Assembly: GCF_004137345.1 (NCBI RefSeq)
Contig: NZ_SDWV01000006.1
Coordinates: 124,001-188,000 of the forward strand
Direction of reading: 5' to 3'
DNA: 64,000 nucleotides
Origin: Nocardioides zhouii
Lineage (GTDB): Bacteria > Actinomycetota > Actinomycetes > Propionibacteriales > Nocardioidaceae
A program made the translations under genes and the position numbers. Positions 30,612 through 38,709 of the stretch are shown in pieces (the first letter of the stretch is position 1; every line of letters starts with the position of its first letter). The notes below the pieces were generated by a model, which searched no databases, was not told the DNA's origin, and saw only the letters and a list, made by a program, of their open reading frames with translations.

Positions 30612-31058
30612 TCAGTCGGTGTGGGCGAGCCGCGCGAGGATCGGCGCGGCTGCGCGGAGGGAGGCGCGCTCGGCCGGGGTGAGCCGGGCGAGCTGCTGGG
30701 AGAGCCAGGCGTCGCGACGCTGGCGGTCGGCGAGCACTGCGGCGCGGCCCTCGTCGGTGAGCGAGACGACCACCTGGCGGCCGTCGGTCTCGTGCGGACG
30801 ACGGACGACGTAGCCGTCGCCCTCCAGGCAGTTCACCGTGCGAGTCATCGACGGCGGCTGGACGCGCTCGGCGCGGGCCAGCTCCCCCACGGTCTGGTCG
30901 CCGAGGCGCACCAGCAGTCCGAGGACGACCATCTGCGGGATGCTCAGGTCATTGTCGGGGTGGCGCTCGGAGACCAGGCGGCGGCGGAGTCGCATGACAC
31001 CGGCGCGGAGCTCGGAGGCGAGCCCGGCGTCGGTGCGAAGGTCGGCGATCGGCGGCAT
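30612..31058 (-). CDS. MarR family transcriptional regulator
   Basis: Winged-helix repressor, 148 residues from the ATG at 31058. The recognition region LVRLGDQTVGELARAERVQPPSMTRTV and wing RPHETDGRQVVVSLTDEGR are typical. An upstream in-frame ATG at 31076 would add six residues but lies inside the inverted repeat; a -10-like TATGCT 6 nt before 31058 favours the shorter form. Likely represses itself and the exporter downstream. Confidence 0.9.
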   Translation of the reverse strand: MPPIADLRTDAGLASELRAGVMRLRRRLVSERHPDNDLSIPQMVVLGLLVRLGDQTVGELARAERVQPPSMTRTVNCLEGDGYVVRRPHETDGRQVVVSLTDEGRAAVLADRQRRDAWLSQQLARLTPAERASLRAAAPILARLAHTD

Positions 31059-31061
31059 ATC

Positions 31062-31089
31062 GTTAGCATAACTCATTACCTGTGCTAAC
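31062..31089. promoter_or_regulatory. MarR autoregulatory operator over its own -10
   Basis: Perfect 7-bp arms GTTAGCA (31062-31068) and TGCTAAC (31083-31089) separated by 14 nt. The minus-strand -10 candidate TATGCT (31065-31070) lies mostly within the left arm, and the marR ATG follows 6 nt later. Repressor bound here would block RNA polymerase. Confidence 0.7.
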
Positions 31090-31131
31090 TATTCCGACGT
31101 AGGTGTCAGGCCCTCCCGCGACCGGGGACGG

Positions 31132-32619
31132 TCAGGAGAGCCAGCCGCTGATGGGCGTGTAGGCGAAGTAGACGACGAAGAGCGCCGAGACGACCCCCAT
31201 GAGGGGGTGGACGTCCCTGACCTTGCCGACGACGACCTTGATCAGGACGTACGCCACGAAGCCGGCGCCGATGCCGACCGAGATGGAGTAGGTGAAGGGC
31301 ATCAGCACGACGGTCAGGAAGGCCGGGATCGCGACCTCGAGGTCGCGCCAGTCGATGTCGGCCACCTGCTGCATCATCAGGAACCCGACGAGCACGAGCG
31401 CGGGGACTGCCGCCTCGGACGGGATGGCCGCGACGAGCGGGGTGAAGAAGGTCGCGAGCAGGAACAGCGCTCCGGTGACGACGGAGGCGAGGCCCGTACG
31501 GGCGCCCTCCCCCACGCCCGAGGCGCTCTCGATGTAGGACGTGTTCGACGAGACACCGGCCGCGCCGCCGGCGATGGCGGCGACCGAGTCGACGATGAGG
31601 ATCCGCTGGGCGCCGGGCGGGGTGCCGTCCTCGTCATTCAGGCCGGCCTCGGCGCCGATGGCGGTCATCGTGCCCATCGTGTCGAAGAAGTCGGCGAGCA
31701 GCAGGGAGAAGACGAGGAGGAGGGCGGCGAGCACGCCGGTGCCGGCGGAGCCGAACGCCCCGAACAGGTCGACGTCGCCGAGGGTGTCGAACGACGGGAG
31801 CCCCACGATGTCGCCGCTGAGGGTCGGCACGCTCAGCGACCAGCCCTTCGGGTTGTCGGCCGACGCGGGGCCGAGGTCGCCGACGGCCTCGACGATGACG
31901 GCGACGACCGTCGTGACGACGATCGAGATCAGGATCGCGCCGCGCACCTTGCGCACCCACAGGGCGATGACGAGGGCCAGCCCGAGGCAGAAGACGAGGA
32001 CCGGCCAGCCCCCGAGGTGGCCGTCGGTGCCGAGCTGCACCGGCACGGTGGTCTGGAAGGCGTCGGGGATCCGGGTCACGACACGGGCATCGACGAACCC
32101 GATCAGCGCGATGAACAGGCCGATCCCGACGGAGATCGCCACCTTGAGCTGCTGGGGCACGGCGTGGAAGACAGCCTTGCGGAAGCCGGTCAGCACCAGC
32201 AGCAGGATCACGATGCCCTCGAGCACGACGAGGCCCATCGCGGCGCCCCACGTGGACTGGCGCGCGATCGAGTTGGCGACGAACGCGTTGAGGCCGAGGC
32301 CCGTCGCCAGGGCGAGCGGGAAGTTGGCGAAGCCGCCCATCGCGATCGTGAGCACCCCGGCCACGAGTGCCGTACCTGCGGCGATGGCCGGGATCCCGCT
32401 CCCGGGCTCGCCGCCGCCACCGAGGAAGGCGCCGGTCGAGTCGGGCACGAAGCCGAGGATCAGCGGGTTCAGCACGATGATGTAGGCCATCGTCAGGAAC
32501 GTGACCACGCCGCCGCGGACCTCACGTCCGACGGACGATCCGCGCTGGCTGATCTCGAAGAATCCGTCGAGTCCGGAGCTGTTGGCGGGCCGCTTGGCAG
32601 TGGTGGTGTCGTCGCTCAC
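31132..32619 (-). CDS. NCS2 family purine permease (AzgA-like)
   Basis: Nucleobase:proton symporter, 495 residues, about 12-14 helices. GREVRGGVVTFLTMAYIIVLNP and the later DFFDTMGTMTAIGAEAG segment are hallmarks of the AzgA/PbuG (adenine, guanine, hypoxanthine) branch. The GTG at 32619 is chosen because homology begins right after it; its ribosome-binding site is weak. Divergent from the DUF2530 gene. Confidence 0.88.
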   Translation of the reverse strand: MSDDTTTAKRPANSSGLDGFFEISQRGSSVGREVRGGVVTFLTMAYIIVLNPLILGFVPDSTGAFLGGGGEPGSGIPAIAAGTALVAGVLTIAMGGFANFPLALATGLGLNAFVANSIARQSTWGAAMGLVVLEGIVILLLVLTGFRKAVFHAVPQQLKVAISVGIGLFIALIGFVDARVVTRIPDAFQTTVPVQLGTDGHLGGWPVLVFCLGLALVIALWVRKVRGAILISIVVTTVVAVIVEAVGDLGPASADNPKGWSLSVPTLSGDIVGLPSFDTLGDVDLFGAFGSAGTGVLAALLLVFSLLLADFFDTMGTMTAIGAEAGLNDEDGTPPGAQRILIVDSVAAIAGGAAGVSSNTSYIESASGVGEGARTGLASVVTGALFLLATFFTPLVAAIPSEAAVPALVLVGFLMMQQVADIDWRDLEVAIPAFLTVVLMPFTYSISVGIGAGFVAYVLIKVVVGKVRDVHPLMGVVSALFVVYFAYTPISGWLS

Positions 32620-32676
32620 GGGACCGGAGTCTGGCAGAACCGTGTGACGCGCGCGTGACGCCTCCCCGCGGCGCTG

Positions 32677-32682
32677 TAGCGT
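32677..32682 (+). promoter_or_regulatory. -10 hexamer TAGCGT for the DUF2530 gene
   Basis: TAGCGT, 6 nt, GTG at 32689; GTGACG (32655-32660) lies 16 nt upstream as a weak -35. No Shine-Dalgarno. Confidence 0.5.
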
Positions 32683-32688
32683 GGCGGC

Positions 32689-32976
32689 GTGGACCTGGGC
32701 GACGCGCAGCCGACGCAGCACGAGATCGGCAACCGCACCTTCATCGTGGCGCAGGTCGCGCCGCTCGACGTCGACGGCGTACGCACCACGGAGGTCGGCA
32801 CGGCGCTGTGGCTGCTCGGCTTCCTCGGGCTCCTGCCCTTCTGGAGCACGCTCCAGGACAGCGGGCGCACGTGGTGGCTGTGGACCTGCCTGGCCGGCTT
32901 CGGTCTCGGCCTGTGCGGGCTGGAGTACTGCCGTCGCCGCCGCAAGGAGCGCGCCGCCCTGCGGGTCTCCCCGTGA
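32689..32976 (+). CDS. DUF2530 small membrane protein
   Basis: 95 residues, two transmembrane helices (about 38-52 and 63-79), ending in a basic CRRRRKER stretch. The pattern VDGVRTTEVGTALW...WWLWTCLAGFGLGLCGLEYCRRRR fits the actinobacterial DUF2530 family of unknown function. Its stop overlaps the GTG of the methyltransferase, so the two are co-expressed. Confidence 0.8.
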   Translation: MDLGDAQPTQHEIGNRTFIVAQVAPLDVDGVRTTEVGTALWLLGFLGLLPFWSTLQDSGRTWWLWTCLAGFGLGLCGLEYCRRRRKERAALRVSP

Positions 32977-33578
32977 CGCACCCGCCGACCCGGTGGGAGC
33001 TCGCCGGCGAGGGCAACAAGGGCTACGGCGAGACCTTCGCCCACCGCGTCTCGGCCGGTGAGGACGTGGACGGCGAGGCCCGGCTGGCCGACGCCCTCGC
33101 GCCCCGCAATGCCCGCATCCTCGACATCGGCTCCGGCATGGGTCGGGTCTCGGCCGCCCTCCAGGCGCGCGGCCACCGGGTCGTGGCGACCGAGCCCGAC
33201 CCGTCACTGCGCGCCCAGTCCGGGTCGACGTACGCCTCGCTCGAGGTGCTGCCCCACGAGGCGCTCGCCCTCGACCCGGCCGAGCTCGGGTCCTTCGACC
33301 TCGTCGTGGTCGTCGGCAACGTGATGATCTACCTGGGCGAGGGCACCGAGCGGTCCGTGCTGGAACGCGTCCGCGACCTGCTCGCGCCCGACGGTCGCGT
33401 GCTCCTGGGCTTCCACCTCACGGCCGTCAAGAGCGGAAGCCGCACCTATCCGGCCGACGAGTTCGTGGCGGACGTCGCGGCATCAGGGCTGCGGGTGGTC
33501 CACCGCTTCGGCAGCTACGAGCTGCGCGAGCCTGTCGACGACTACGCCGTCTGGGTGTTGGAGCCGGCGAGGGCCTGA
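32973..33578 (+). CDS. SAM-dependent class I methyltransferase
   Basis: 201 residues with a Rossmann-type core: motif I ILDIGSGMGRVSAALQ, acidic motif II VVATEPDP and motif IV LVVVVGNVMIYL. Substrate unknown. It starts at a GTG overlapping the DUF2530 stop. Length and motifs suit a small-molecule methyltransferase. Confidence 0.8.
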   Translation: MTHPPTRWELAGEGNKGYGETFAHRVSAGEDVDGEARLADALAPRNARILDIGSGMGRVSAALQARGHRVVATEPDPSLRAQSGSTYASLEVLPHEALALDPAELGSFDLVVVVGNVMIYLGEGTERSVLERVRDLLAPDGRVLLGFHLTAVKSGSRTYPADEFVADVAASGLRVVHRFGSYELREPVDDYAVWVLEPARA

Positions 33579-33585
33579 GCCAGGG

Positions 33586-34392
33586 CTACAGCTTCTCGAA
33601 CTCGTCGTCGGTCAGGGTGTCGAAGGCGTGGTCGGGCATCGGCAGCGGCTGCTGCTTGCGCGCCAGCTTGACCTCGGAGTGGGCGCCGCAGCCGTGGTCG
33701 AGGGTGACGACGGTGCCGTCGTCGTTGGCGTTGCCGTTGGCGCAGACGCCGAAGCTGTCGGCCAGCGAGCCGTTGAGCCGGACCAGGAACCCGCAGGACC
33801 AGCAGTGGTCGGGAGCGCTCTTGGCAATCGGGGCGTCGGGGCCGCCGTTGCCGGCGTGCCAGCGCTCGGCCGCCATGTCGAGGCCCTCGCGGCTCAGGGT
33901 GCGCACGCGCCCCAGGCCGAGGTCCTCGGCGACGCGGCGCACCTGGGCGCGGGCGTCGCCGTCCATCGGGCCGTCGAGCGGGTCGTCGCCGACGAGGTAG
34001 GTCGGGACCAGGCGGGCGTCCTCGTCCTCGACCGGGAGCAGGTCGCCGGGTGAGAGGTCGCCGGGCTGGAGGCGCTCCTTGTACGGCACCCAGGCGGGGG
34101 CCACGATCGCGGCGTCGCCGGGGAGCAGGACGACCTCGTTGACGGTGAGGTCCTTGCCGCGCTTGGCGCGGGTGAGGGTGACCGACCAGTGCCAGCCGGG
34201 GTAGCCCGGCCGGGTGCAGGCGAAGTGGTGCGTGACGACGCGCTCACCCTCGGCGTGGGCACCCAGGTGGTCGCCCACCTCGGCGGCTTCGGCGACCTCG
34301 AGGACGGCGCCGCGCGCGAGGTCGGCGGCCTTGGCGAGGACCGAGTCCGGCTTGCCGGAGCGGGTGGGGAGAGCGATCACGTACGCCATCAT
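33586..34392 (-). CDS. DUF3027 family protein
   Basis: 268-residue actinobacterial protein of unknown function, recognised by its overall pattern: an N-terminal helix GKPDSVLAKAADLARGAVLEVA, VTHHFACTRPGYPGWHWSVTLTR-type core and a late segment PDHCWSCGFLVRLNGSLADSFGVCANG with three cysteines that could bind metal. Two adjacent ATGs (34392, 34389) are possible starts; neither has a Shine-Dalgarno. Divergent from the MFS gene. Confidence 0.75.
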   Translation of the reverse strand: MMAYVIALPTRSGKPDSVLAKAADLARGAVLEVAEAAEVGDHLGAHAEGERVVTHHFACTRPGYPGWHWSVTLTRAKRGKDLTVNEVVLLPGDAAIVAPAWVPYKERLQPGDLSPGDLLPVEDEDARLVPTYLVGDDPLDGPMDGDARAQVRRVAEDLGLGRVRTLSREGLDMAAERWHAGNGGPDAPIAKSAPDHCWSCGFLVRLNGSLADSFGVCANGNANDDGTVVTLDHGCGAHSEVKLARKQQPLPMPDHAFDTLTDDEFEKL

Positions 34393-34479
34393 GACAAACG
34401 GTGCACGGTCCTGTCCCGTCGGCACCCCGGGCCGGGACGGCGTCCGCGTGGTGTCGGGCGGGTAGGCCAAGATGGACCC

Positions 34480-35940
34480 GTGACCAGCGACCACCCCGAC
34501 CCGACCTCCGGGCAGGAGCCGGGGCCGCGGTCGGAGCAGGCCACTCCCCCGCGTCCGAGCGCCGTACGCCGGTCGATGTCCGGCGCCGCGCGCGGTGCCC
34601 GGGCAGCAGGCCGGGGCGCCAAGGTGGCCGGTCGCGGGGCCAGGGTGGCCGGGCGGGGCGCGGGCACCGCGGGCCAGTACGCCGTCTCCCAGGCGCGTCG
34701 GGCCGCGCGGGCCGAGGGCGCCGGCGACTCCGGCCTGTCACGGCTGATCGAGCTCCACGCCTTCAACGCCGCCGGCGACGCGGCCGTCGCGATCTCGCTG
34801 GCCGGCACGCTGTTCTTCCAGGTACCCACCGGCGAGGCGCGCGGCCAGGTCGCCCTGTTCCTCGGCCTGACGATGCTCCCGTTCGCGATCGTGGCGCCGC
34901 TGATCGGGCCGTTCCTCGACCGCTTCAGCCACGGCCGCCGGTGGGCGGTCGGCGCGACCATGGCGATCAGGTGCTTCCTGTGCTGGGTGCTGGCCACGGC
35001 GGTGGTGACCGAGTCGGGCTGGTTGTTCCCGGCGGCACTGGGCTGCCTCGTCGCCTCCAAGGCGTACGGCGTCACCCGCGCCGCGGCCGTCCCCCGGCTG
35101 CTGCCACCCGACCTGACGCTGGTGAAGGCCAACGCCCGGGTGTCGCTCGCGGGCATCGTGGGTGCCGGCATCTCGGCCCCGCTGGCGATCCTCGCCTCGA
35201 CGTTCGGACCCGAGTGGTCGCTGCGCTACGGCTTCGTGATCTTCGTGCTCGCCACGATCTGGGCGATCCGGCTGCCCGAGAAGGTCGACGCCAGCCACGG
35301 TGAGGGCGAGCTGGTGCTCACCGGATCCACGACCGGCGCCACCTCGGGGAAGCGCCCGCGCACCCGGATCCCCGCAGCCGTGGCGTTCGCGCTGCGGGCC
35401 AACTGCGGGCCGCGCTGGCTGTCGGGCTTCCTCACGATGTTCATGGCGTTCCTGCTGCGCGACAACCCGATCGGCGACTGGAAACCCGAGATCCTGCTCG
35501 GCGCGGTGATCGGCGCGGCCGGGCTCGGCAACACCGTCGGCATCACCATCGGCTCGATGCTCCGACGGCTCAACCCTGCCGTGACCGTCGTGCTGGCACT
35601 CCTGGCGGACGTGGCCGCGGCCGTGGTGGCCGCCCTCTTCTACGGCCTGCCCTCCCTGATCCTGCTGGGCCTCACGGCCGGCCTGGCGCAGGCCCTGGCG
35701 AAGCTGTCGCTGGACTCGACGATCCAGCGCGACGTGCCGAGCCGGATCCAGGCGAGCGCCTTCGCCCGCTCCGACACCACGCTGCAGCTCGCCTGGGTGA
35801 TCGGCGGCTTCATCGGCATCGCGATGCCGCTGATGCCCCAGCTCGGGCTCGGCATCGCCGCCGGCGTCCTCGGGATCTGGGCGACGTTCGTGCTCATCAG
35901 CCGGCCGGGCCGGCAGGCGCCTGCACCTGCTGCTGGCTAG
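34480..35940 (+). CDS. MFS-type membrane protein with Gly/Arg repeat N-terminus
   Basis: 486 residues. The first about 80 are cytoplasmic and low-complexity, including four 7-residue units (AAGRGAK, VAGRGAR, VAGRGAG, TAGQYAV; residues 42-69). About 10-12 hydrophobic helices follow, from LIELHAFNAAGDAAVAISL. Transport substrate unknown. The GTG at 34480 is the probable start. It is convergent with the csp gene, 1 nt apart. Confidence 0.78.
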   Translation: MTSDHPDPTSGQEPGPRSEQATPPRPSAVRRSMSGAARGARAAGRGAKVAGRGARVAGRGAGTAGQYAVSQARRAARAEGAGDSGLSRLIELHAFNAAGDAAVAISLAGTLFFQVPTGEARGQVALFLGLTMLPFAIVAPLIGPFLDRFSHGRRWAVGATMAIRCFLCWVLATAVVTESGWLFPAALGCLVASKAYGVTRAAAVPRLLPPDLTLVKANARVSLAGIVGAGISAPLAILASTFGPEWSLRYGFVIFVLATIWAIRLPEKVDASHGEGELVLTGSTTGATSGKRPRTRIPAAVAFALRANCGPRWLSGFLTMFMAFLLRDNPIGDWKPEILLGAVIGAAGLGNTVGITIGSMLRRLNPAVTVVLALLADVAAAVVAALFYGLPSLILLGLTAGLAQALAKLSLDSTIQRDVPSRIQASAFARSDTTLQLAWVIGGFIGIAMPLMPQLGLGIAAGVLGIWATFVLISRPGRQAPAPAAG

Positions 35941-35941
35941 G

Positions 35942-36337
35942 TCAGAGCTCGAGCTCGTCGGCGAGGGCTCGCAGCACCTTCGCCGTGCCGCGGGCCGCGT
36001 CGCGCTCGGGGTGACGACCGCGGCGGTAGCCCTCCTCGACGCCCTCGAGCATCTTGATGAGGTCCTCGACGATGCTCACCATCACCTCGGGCTGCTTGCG
36101 CTGGGCGTTGCGCTGGTTGCGGGTGACCGAGGCGGGGGCGTCGACGATCCGCACCTGGAGGGCCTGGTCGCCGCGTCGTCCCTGCGCGATGCCGAACTCG
36201 ACCTTGGTGCCGGCCTTGAGCGTCGTGGTGCCCTCGGGCAGCGCGTCGGAGTGGACGTAGACGTCCGGCCCGTCGTCCTGCGACAGGAAGCCGAAGCCCT
36301 TGTCGACGTCGAACCACTTCACCTTGCCACTGGGCAC
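35942..36337 (-). CDS. cold-shock domain protein with C-terminal helical extension
   Basis: 131 residues. The N-terminal cold-shock domain (SGKVKWFDVDKGFGFLSQDDG, DVYVHSDAL) binds single-stranded nucleic acid through RNP1/RNP2-type aromatics. A further 60 residues (QRNAQRKQPEVMVSIVEDLIKMLEGVEEGYRRGRH...) form a charged helical tail; the protein is twice the length of CspA. The GTG at 36337 follows GGAGAGACCC directly; an identical GGAGAGACCC-GTG stands 27 nt upstream in frame, so a form 9 residues longer is possible. Confidence 0.87.
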   Translation of the reverse strand: MPSGKVKWFDVDKGFGFLSQDDGPDVYVHSDALPEGTTTLKAGTKVEFGIAQGRRGDQALQVRIVDAPASVTRNQRNAQRKQPEVMVSIVEDLIKMLEGVEEGYRRGRHPERDAARGTAKVLRALADELEL

Positions 36338-36418
36338 GGGTCTCTCCCTGTTCCTGGTCACCACGGGTCTCTCCGTGGGTCTCTCCGTCCGCGGATCCGC
36401 GGGCGCGGGCAAAGAATA
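36338..36418 (-). promoter_or_regulatory. csp leader: -10, palindrome and three GGAGAGACCC copies
   Basis: Minus-strand TATTCT (36413-36418) is a good -10. It is followed by the perfect 14-bp palindrome CCGCGGATCCGCGG (36389-36402) and three GGAGAGACCC copies (36377-36386, 36365-36374, 36338-36347). Two of the copies abut in-frame GTG codons. The layout suggests a structured leader that controls translation, as in other cold-shock genes. Confidence 0.6.
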
Positions 36419-36540
36419 GGCGGCGGCGGGCGCGGTCCACCAACGGGTTGTGCACGGGAGGCTTTGTCTGAGCGCACCGCGACTGCGATCATGGGCGGTT
36501 CGGGGGACGACACACGTCACAGCAGGGGAAGGCGGGGACC

Positions 36541-38652
36541 GTGCGGGCACGACCGGTGGGGCGCATCGTGGGCTGCGCGCTGCTCGCGCTCGGCCTCACC
36601 GTGTCCGCTGCGAGCGTGGCGCTGGCCGAGGACGCGCCGGCCGCGGCCGCCGGGTCCGAGCCGCTGACCCTCGTCACCCTCCAGGGACCGGGCACCTCCG
36701 CGGGCACCCGCGACGCCGCCGACCTCCTCGCCCGGCAGGACACCCTCCTCGCGGCGATCGGCGCCAGCGAGCCCACCTACCGCTGGACCACCGCGCTCAA
36801 CGGCTTCGCGGTCCGCCTGACCGCCGACCAGCTCGGCGCCCTCGAGGCCCAGCCGGGCATCGCCGCGATCGAGCCCGACAGCGTCCGGCCACTCGCCGGA
36901 CGTACGTCACCCGCGACGGTGAGCAGCGCCGTGACCAGCCCGCGACTCCGCGGTGGTGCCGGCGTGGTGATCGGCGTGGTCGACTCCGGCATCGCGACCG
37001 AGTCCCCCGCCTTCGCCGACGTTCCCGGCCTGGGGGCCGACCCGCAGGCGTTCGCCGGCGCGTGTGCGGAGGGTGACGGCTGGACCGCCGACGACTGCAC
37101 CCGCAAGATCGTCGGCGCCCGCTGGTTCGTCGACGGCTTCGGCGCCGACCGCATCCGGTCGTCCGAGTCCCTGTCGGCCCAGGACGTGCTCGGCCACGGC
37201 ACCCAGGTCTCCTCCGTCGCCGCAGGCAACGCCGGCGTGAGCGTCCGGGTCGACGGCCGCGACGCCGGCCGGTTCGGCGGCGTCGCACCCCAGGCCCGCG
37301 TCGCTGCCTACAAGGCGTGCTGGGGAGCTCCCGACCCGGCCGACGACGGCTGCTCGACCGCCGACGTCGTGTCGGCCGTGGACGCCGCCGTCGCCGACCA
37401 CGTCGACGTGCTGAGCCTCGCGCTCGCCGGTGGCGAGGGCATCGACACCCTCCAGCGCGCGCTGCTCGGCGCCGCGGAGGCCGACATCGTGGTCGTCGGC
37501 GCGGCCGGCAACTCGGCCGGCTCGGCGTACGCCGCGCACTCCTCGCCCTGGGTGACCACCGTCGGCTCGGCCGTGGGCCGGATGTCGCGCGGACGCGTCT
37601 CGGCGCCGGGCAGTCGCTCGTTCGCCGGGGGCGGACGTCCTGCCCGAGTCGCGGGGCGTGCGGTGCTGGCACAGCGGGCGCCTGCGCCGGGTGTCTCGCA
37701 CCGGGTTGCCGGCCAGTGCCGGCGCGACGCCCTCGACTCGCGCCAGGTGGCCGGACGCATCGTGGTGTGTCGCCGCGGCGGCATCGGTCGCATCGACAAG
37801 TCCGAGAACGTCGCCCTCGCCGGTGGCCGCGCAATGGTGCTGGTCAACCTGCGCCCCGGGTCCGTGACCGCCGACTTCCACGCGGTCCCCACCGTCCACC
37901 TGTCAGCGCGCGCCGGTCGTACGTTCAGCCGCTGGGTGGCCCGCCACCCCGGCGCCAAGGTCCGAATGTCCCGCATCAGCGGCGCCCCCGGCACCCGACG
38001 TACGGCGCCGTGGAGCGCCGCCGGTGACCCGCGCGGCGCGTCGGTGAAGCCCGACGCCGTGGCCGACGGCGACGCCGTGCTGGGCGCCCTGCCCGACGCC
38101 ACGGGCCGCACCTGGGGCGTCTTCAGCGGCAGCTCAGCCGCCACCGCCCACGCGAGTGGCCTCGCGGCCCTGGTGCTGGGCGAGCACGACTGGTCGGCCT
38201 CGATCGTCCGCTCGCTGGTCGCCTCCTCGGCCCGACCCATCCCGGGCTCGTCGGTGCTGGTCCAGGGAGCCGGAGCCCTGCCCGGGCAGGCGCCGACGGC
38301 CCACCTCGCCCTCGACGTGCCCACCCACGCGTGGCGTCGTGCCCTGCGCCGGCACACGCTCGCCGACCTCAACACCGGCTCGCTCCTGCTGCCTACGCGG
38401 CGGACGACGACCGTGCGCACGCTGACCAACATCGGCACCCGGCCGGAGTACTTCTCCGTCACCGCCCGGGGCTTCACCTCGCACGTCGTCAGCGTCCGCC
38501 CCCTCGCCGTACGCCTCGCGCCGGGGCAGTCGGCCCGCTTCACCATCACGGTGTCGGGTCCCACCACCCCCGGCGGCCTCGACGACGGTGAGCTCGTCTG
38601 GCTAGGCGCCCGCGGCGGCATCACCCGCATCCCGGTCGCCCTCACCCGCTGA
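36541..38652 (+). CDS. secreted subtilisin-like serine protease (S8 family)
   Basis: 703 residues with a signal peptide ending near SVALA-ED (residue 29), an I9-type propeptide (to about 120) and an S8 domain. The catalytic triad is Asp148 (VVDSGIA), His219 (GHGTQV) and Ser532 (GSSAATAHASG), with oxyanion Asn324 (AGNSAG). The Ser motif departs from the usual GTSMAAPH. A PA-like insert lies around 370-460, as in plant-type subtilases, and a fibronectin-like C-terminal domain follows. GTG start. Confidence 0.88.
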   Translation: MRARPVGRIVGCALLALGLTVSAASVALAEDAPAAAAGSEPLTLVTLQGPGTSAGTRDAADLLARQDTLLAAIGASEPTYRWTTALNGFAVRLTADQLGALEAQPGIAAIEPDSVRPLAGRTSPATVSSAVTSPRLRGGAGVVIGVVDSGIATESPAFADVPGLGADPQAFAGACAEGDGWTADDCTRKIVGARWFVDGFGADRIRSSESLSAQDVLGHGTQVSSVAAGNAGVSVRVDGRDAGRFGGVAPQARVAAYKACWGAPDPADDGCSTADVVSAVDAAVADHVDVLSLALAGGEGIDTLQRALLGAAEADIVVVGAAGNSAGSAYAAHSSPWVTTVGSAVGRMSRGRVSAPGSRSFAGGGRPARVAGRAVLAQRAPAPGVSHRVAGQCRRDALDSRQVAGRIVVCRRGGIGRIDKSENVALAGGRAMVLVNLRPGSVTADFHAVPTVHLSARAGRTFSRWVARHPGAKVRMSRISGAPGTRRTAPWSAAGDPRGASVKPDAVADGDAVLGALPDATGRTWGVFSGSSAATAHASGLAALVLGEHDWSASIVRSLVASSARPIPGSSVLVQGAGALPGQAPTAHLALDVPTHAWRRALRRHTLADLNTGSLLLPTRRTTTVRTLTNIGTRPEYFSVTARGFTSHVVSVRPLAVRLAPGQSARFTITVSGPTTPGGLDDGELVWLGARGGITRIPVALTR

Positions 38653-38668
38653 CGACGACGGACCGCCG

Positions 38669-38680
38669 CCCCTCGAGGGG
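38669..38680. terminator. palindrome between convergent protease and MHS genes
   Basis: CCCCTCGAGGGG, a perfect 12-bp palindrome 17 nt after the protease stop, flanked by partly pairing CCGCCG and CGACGG. The tip would have a very tight loop. A bidirectional terminator role is plausible from position; no T tract. Confidence 0.45.
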
Positions 38681-38709
38681 GACGACGGCCCGGTGTCGGG
38701 ACTGCGGCG

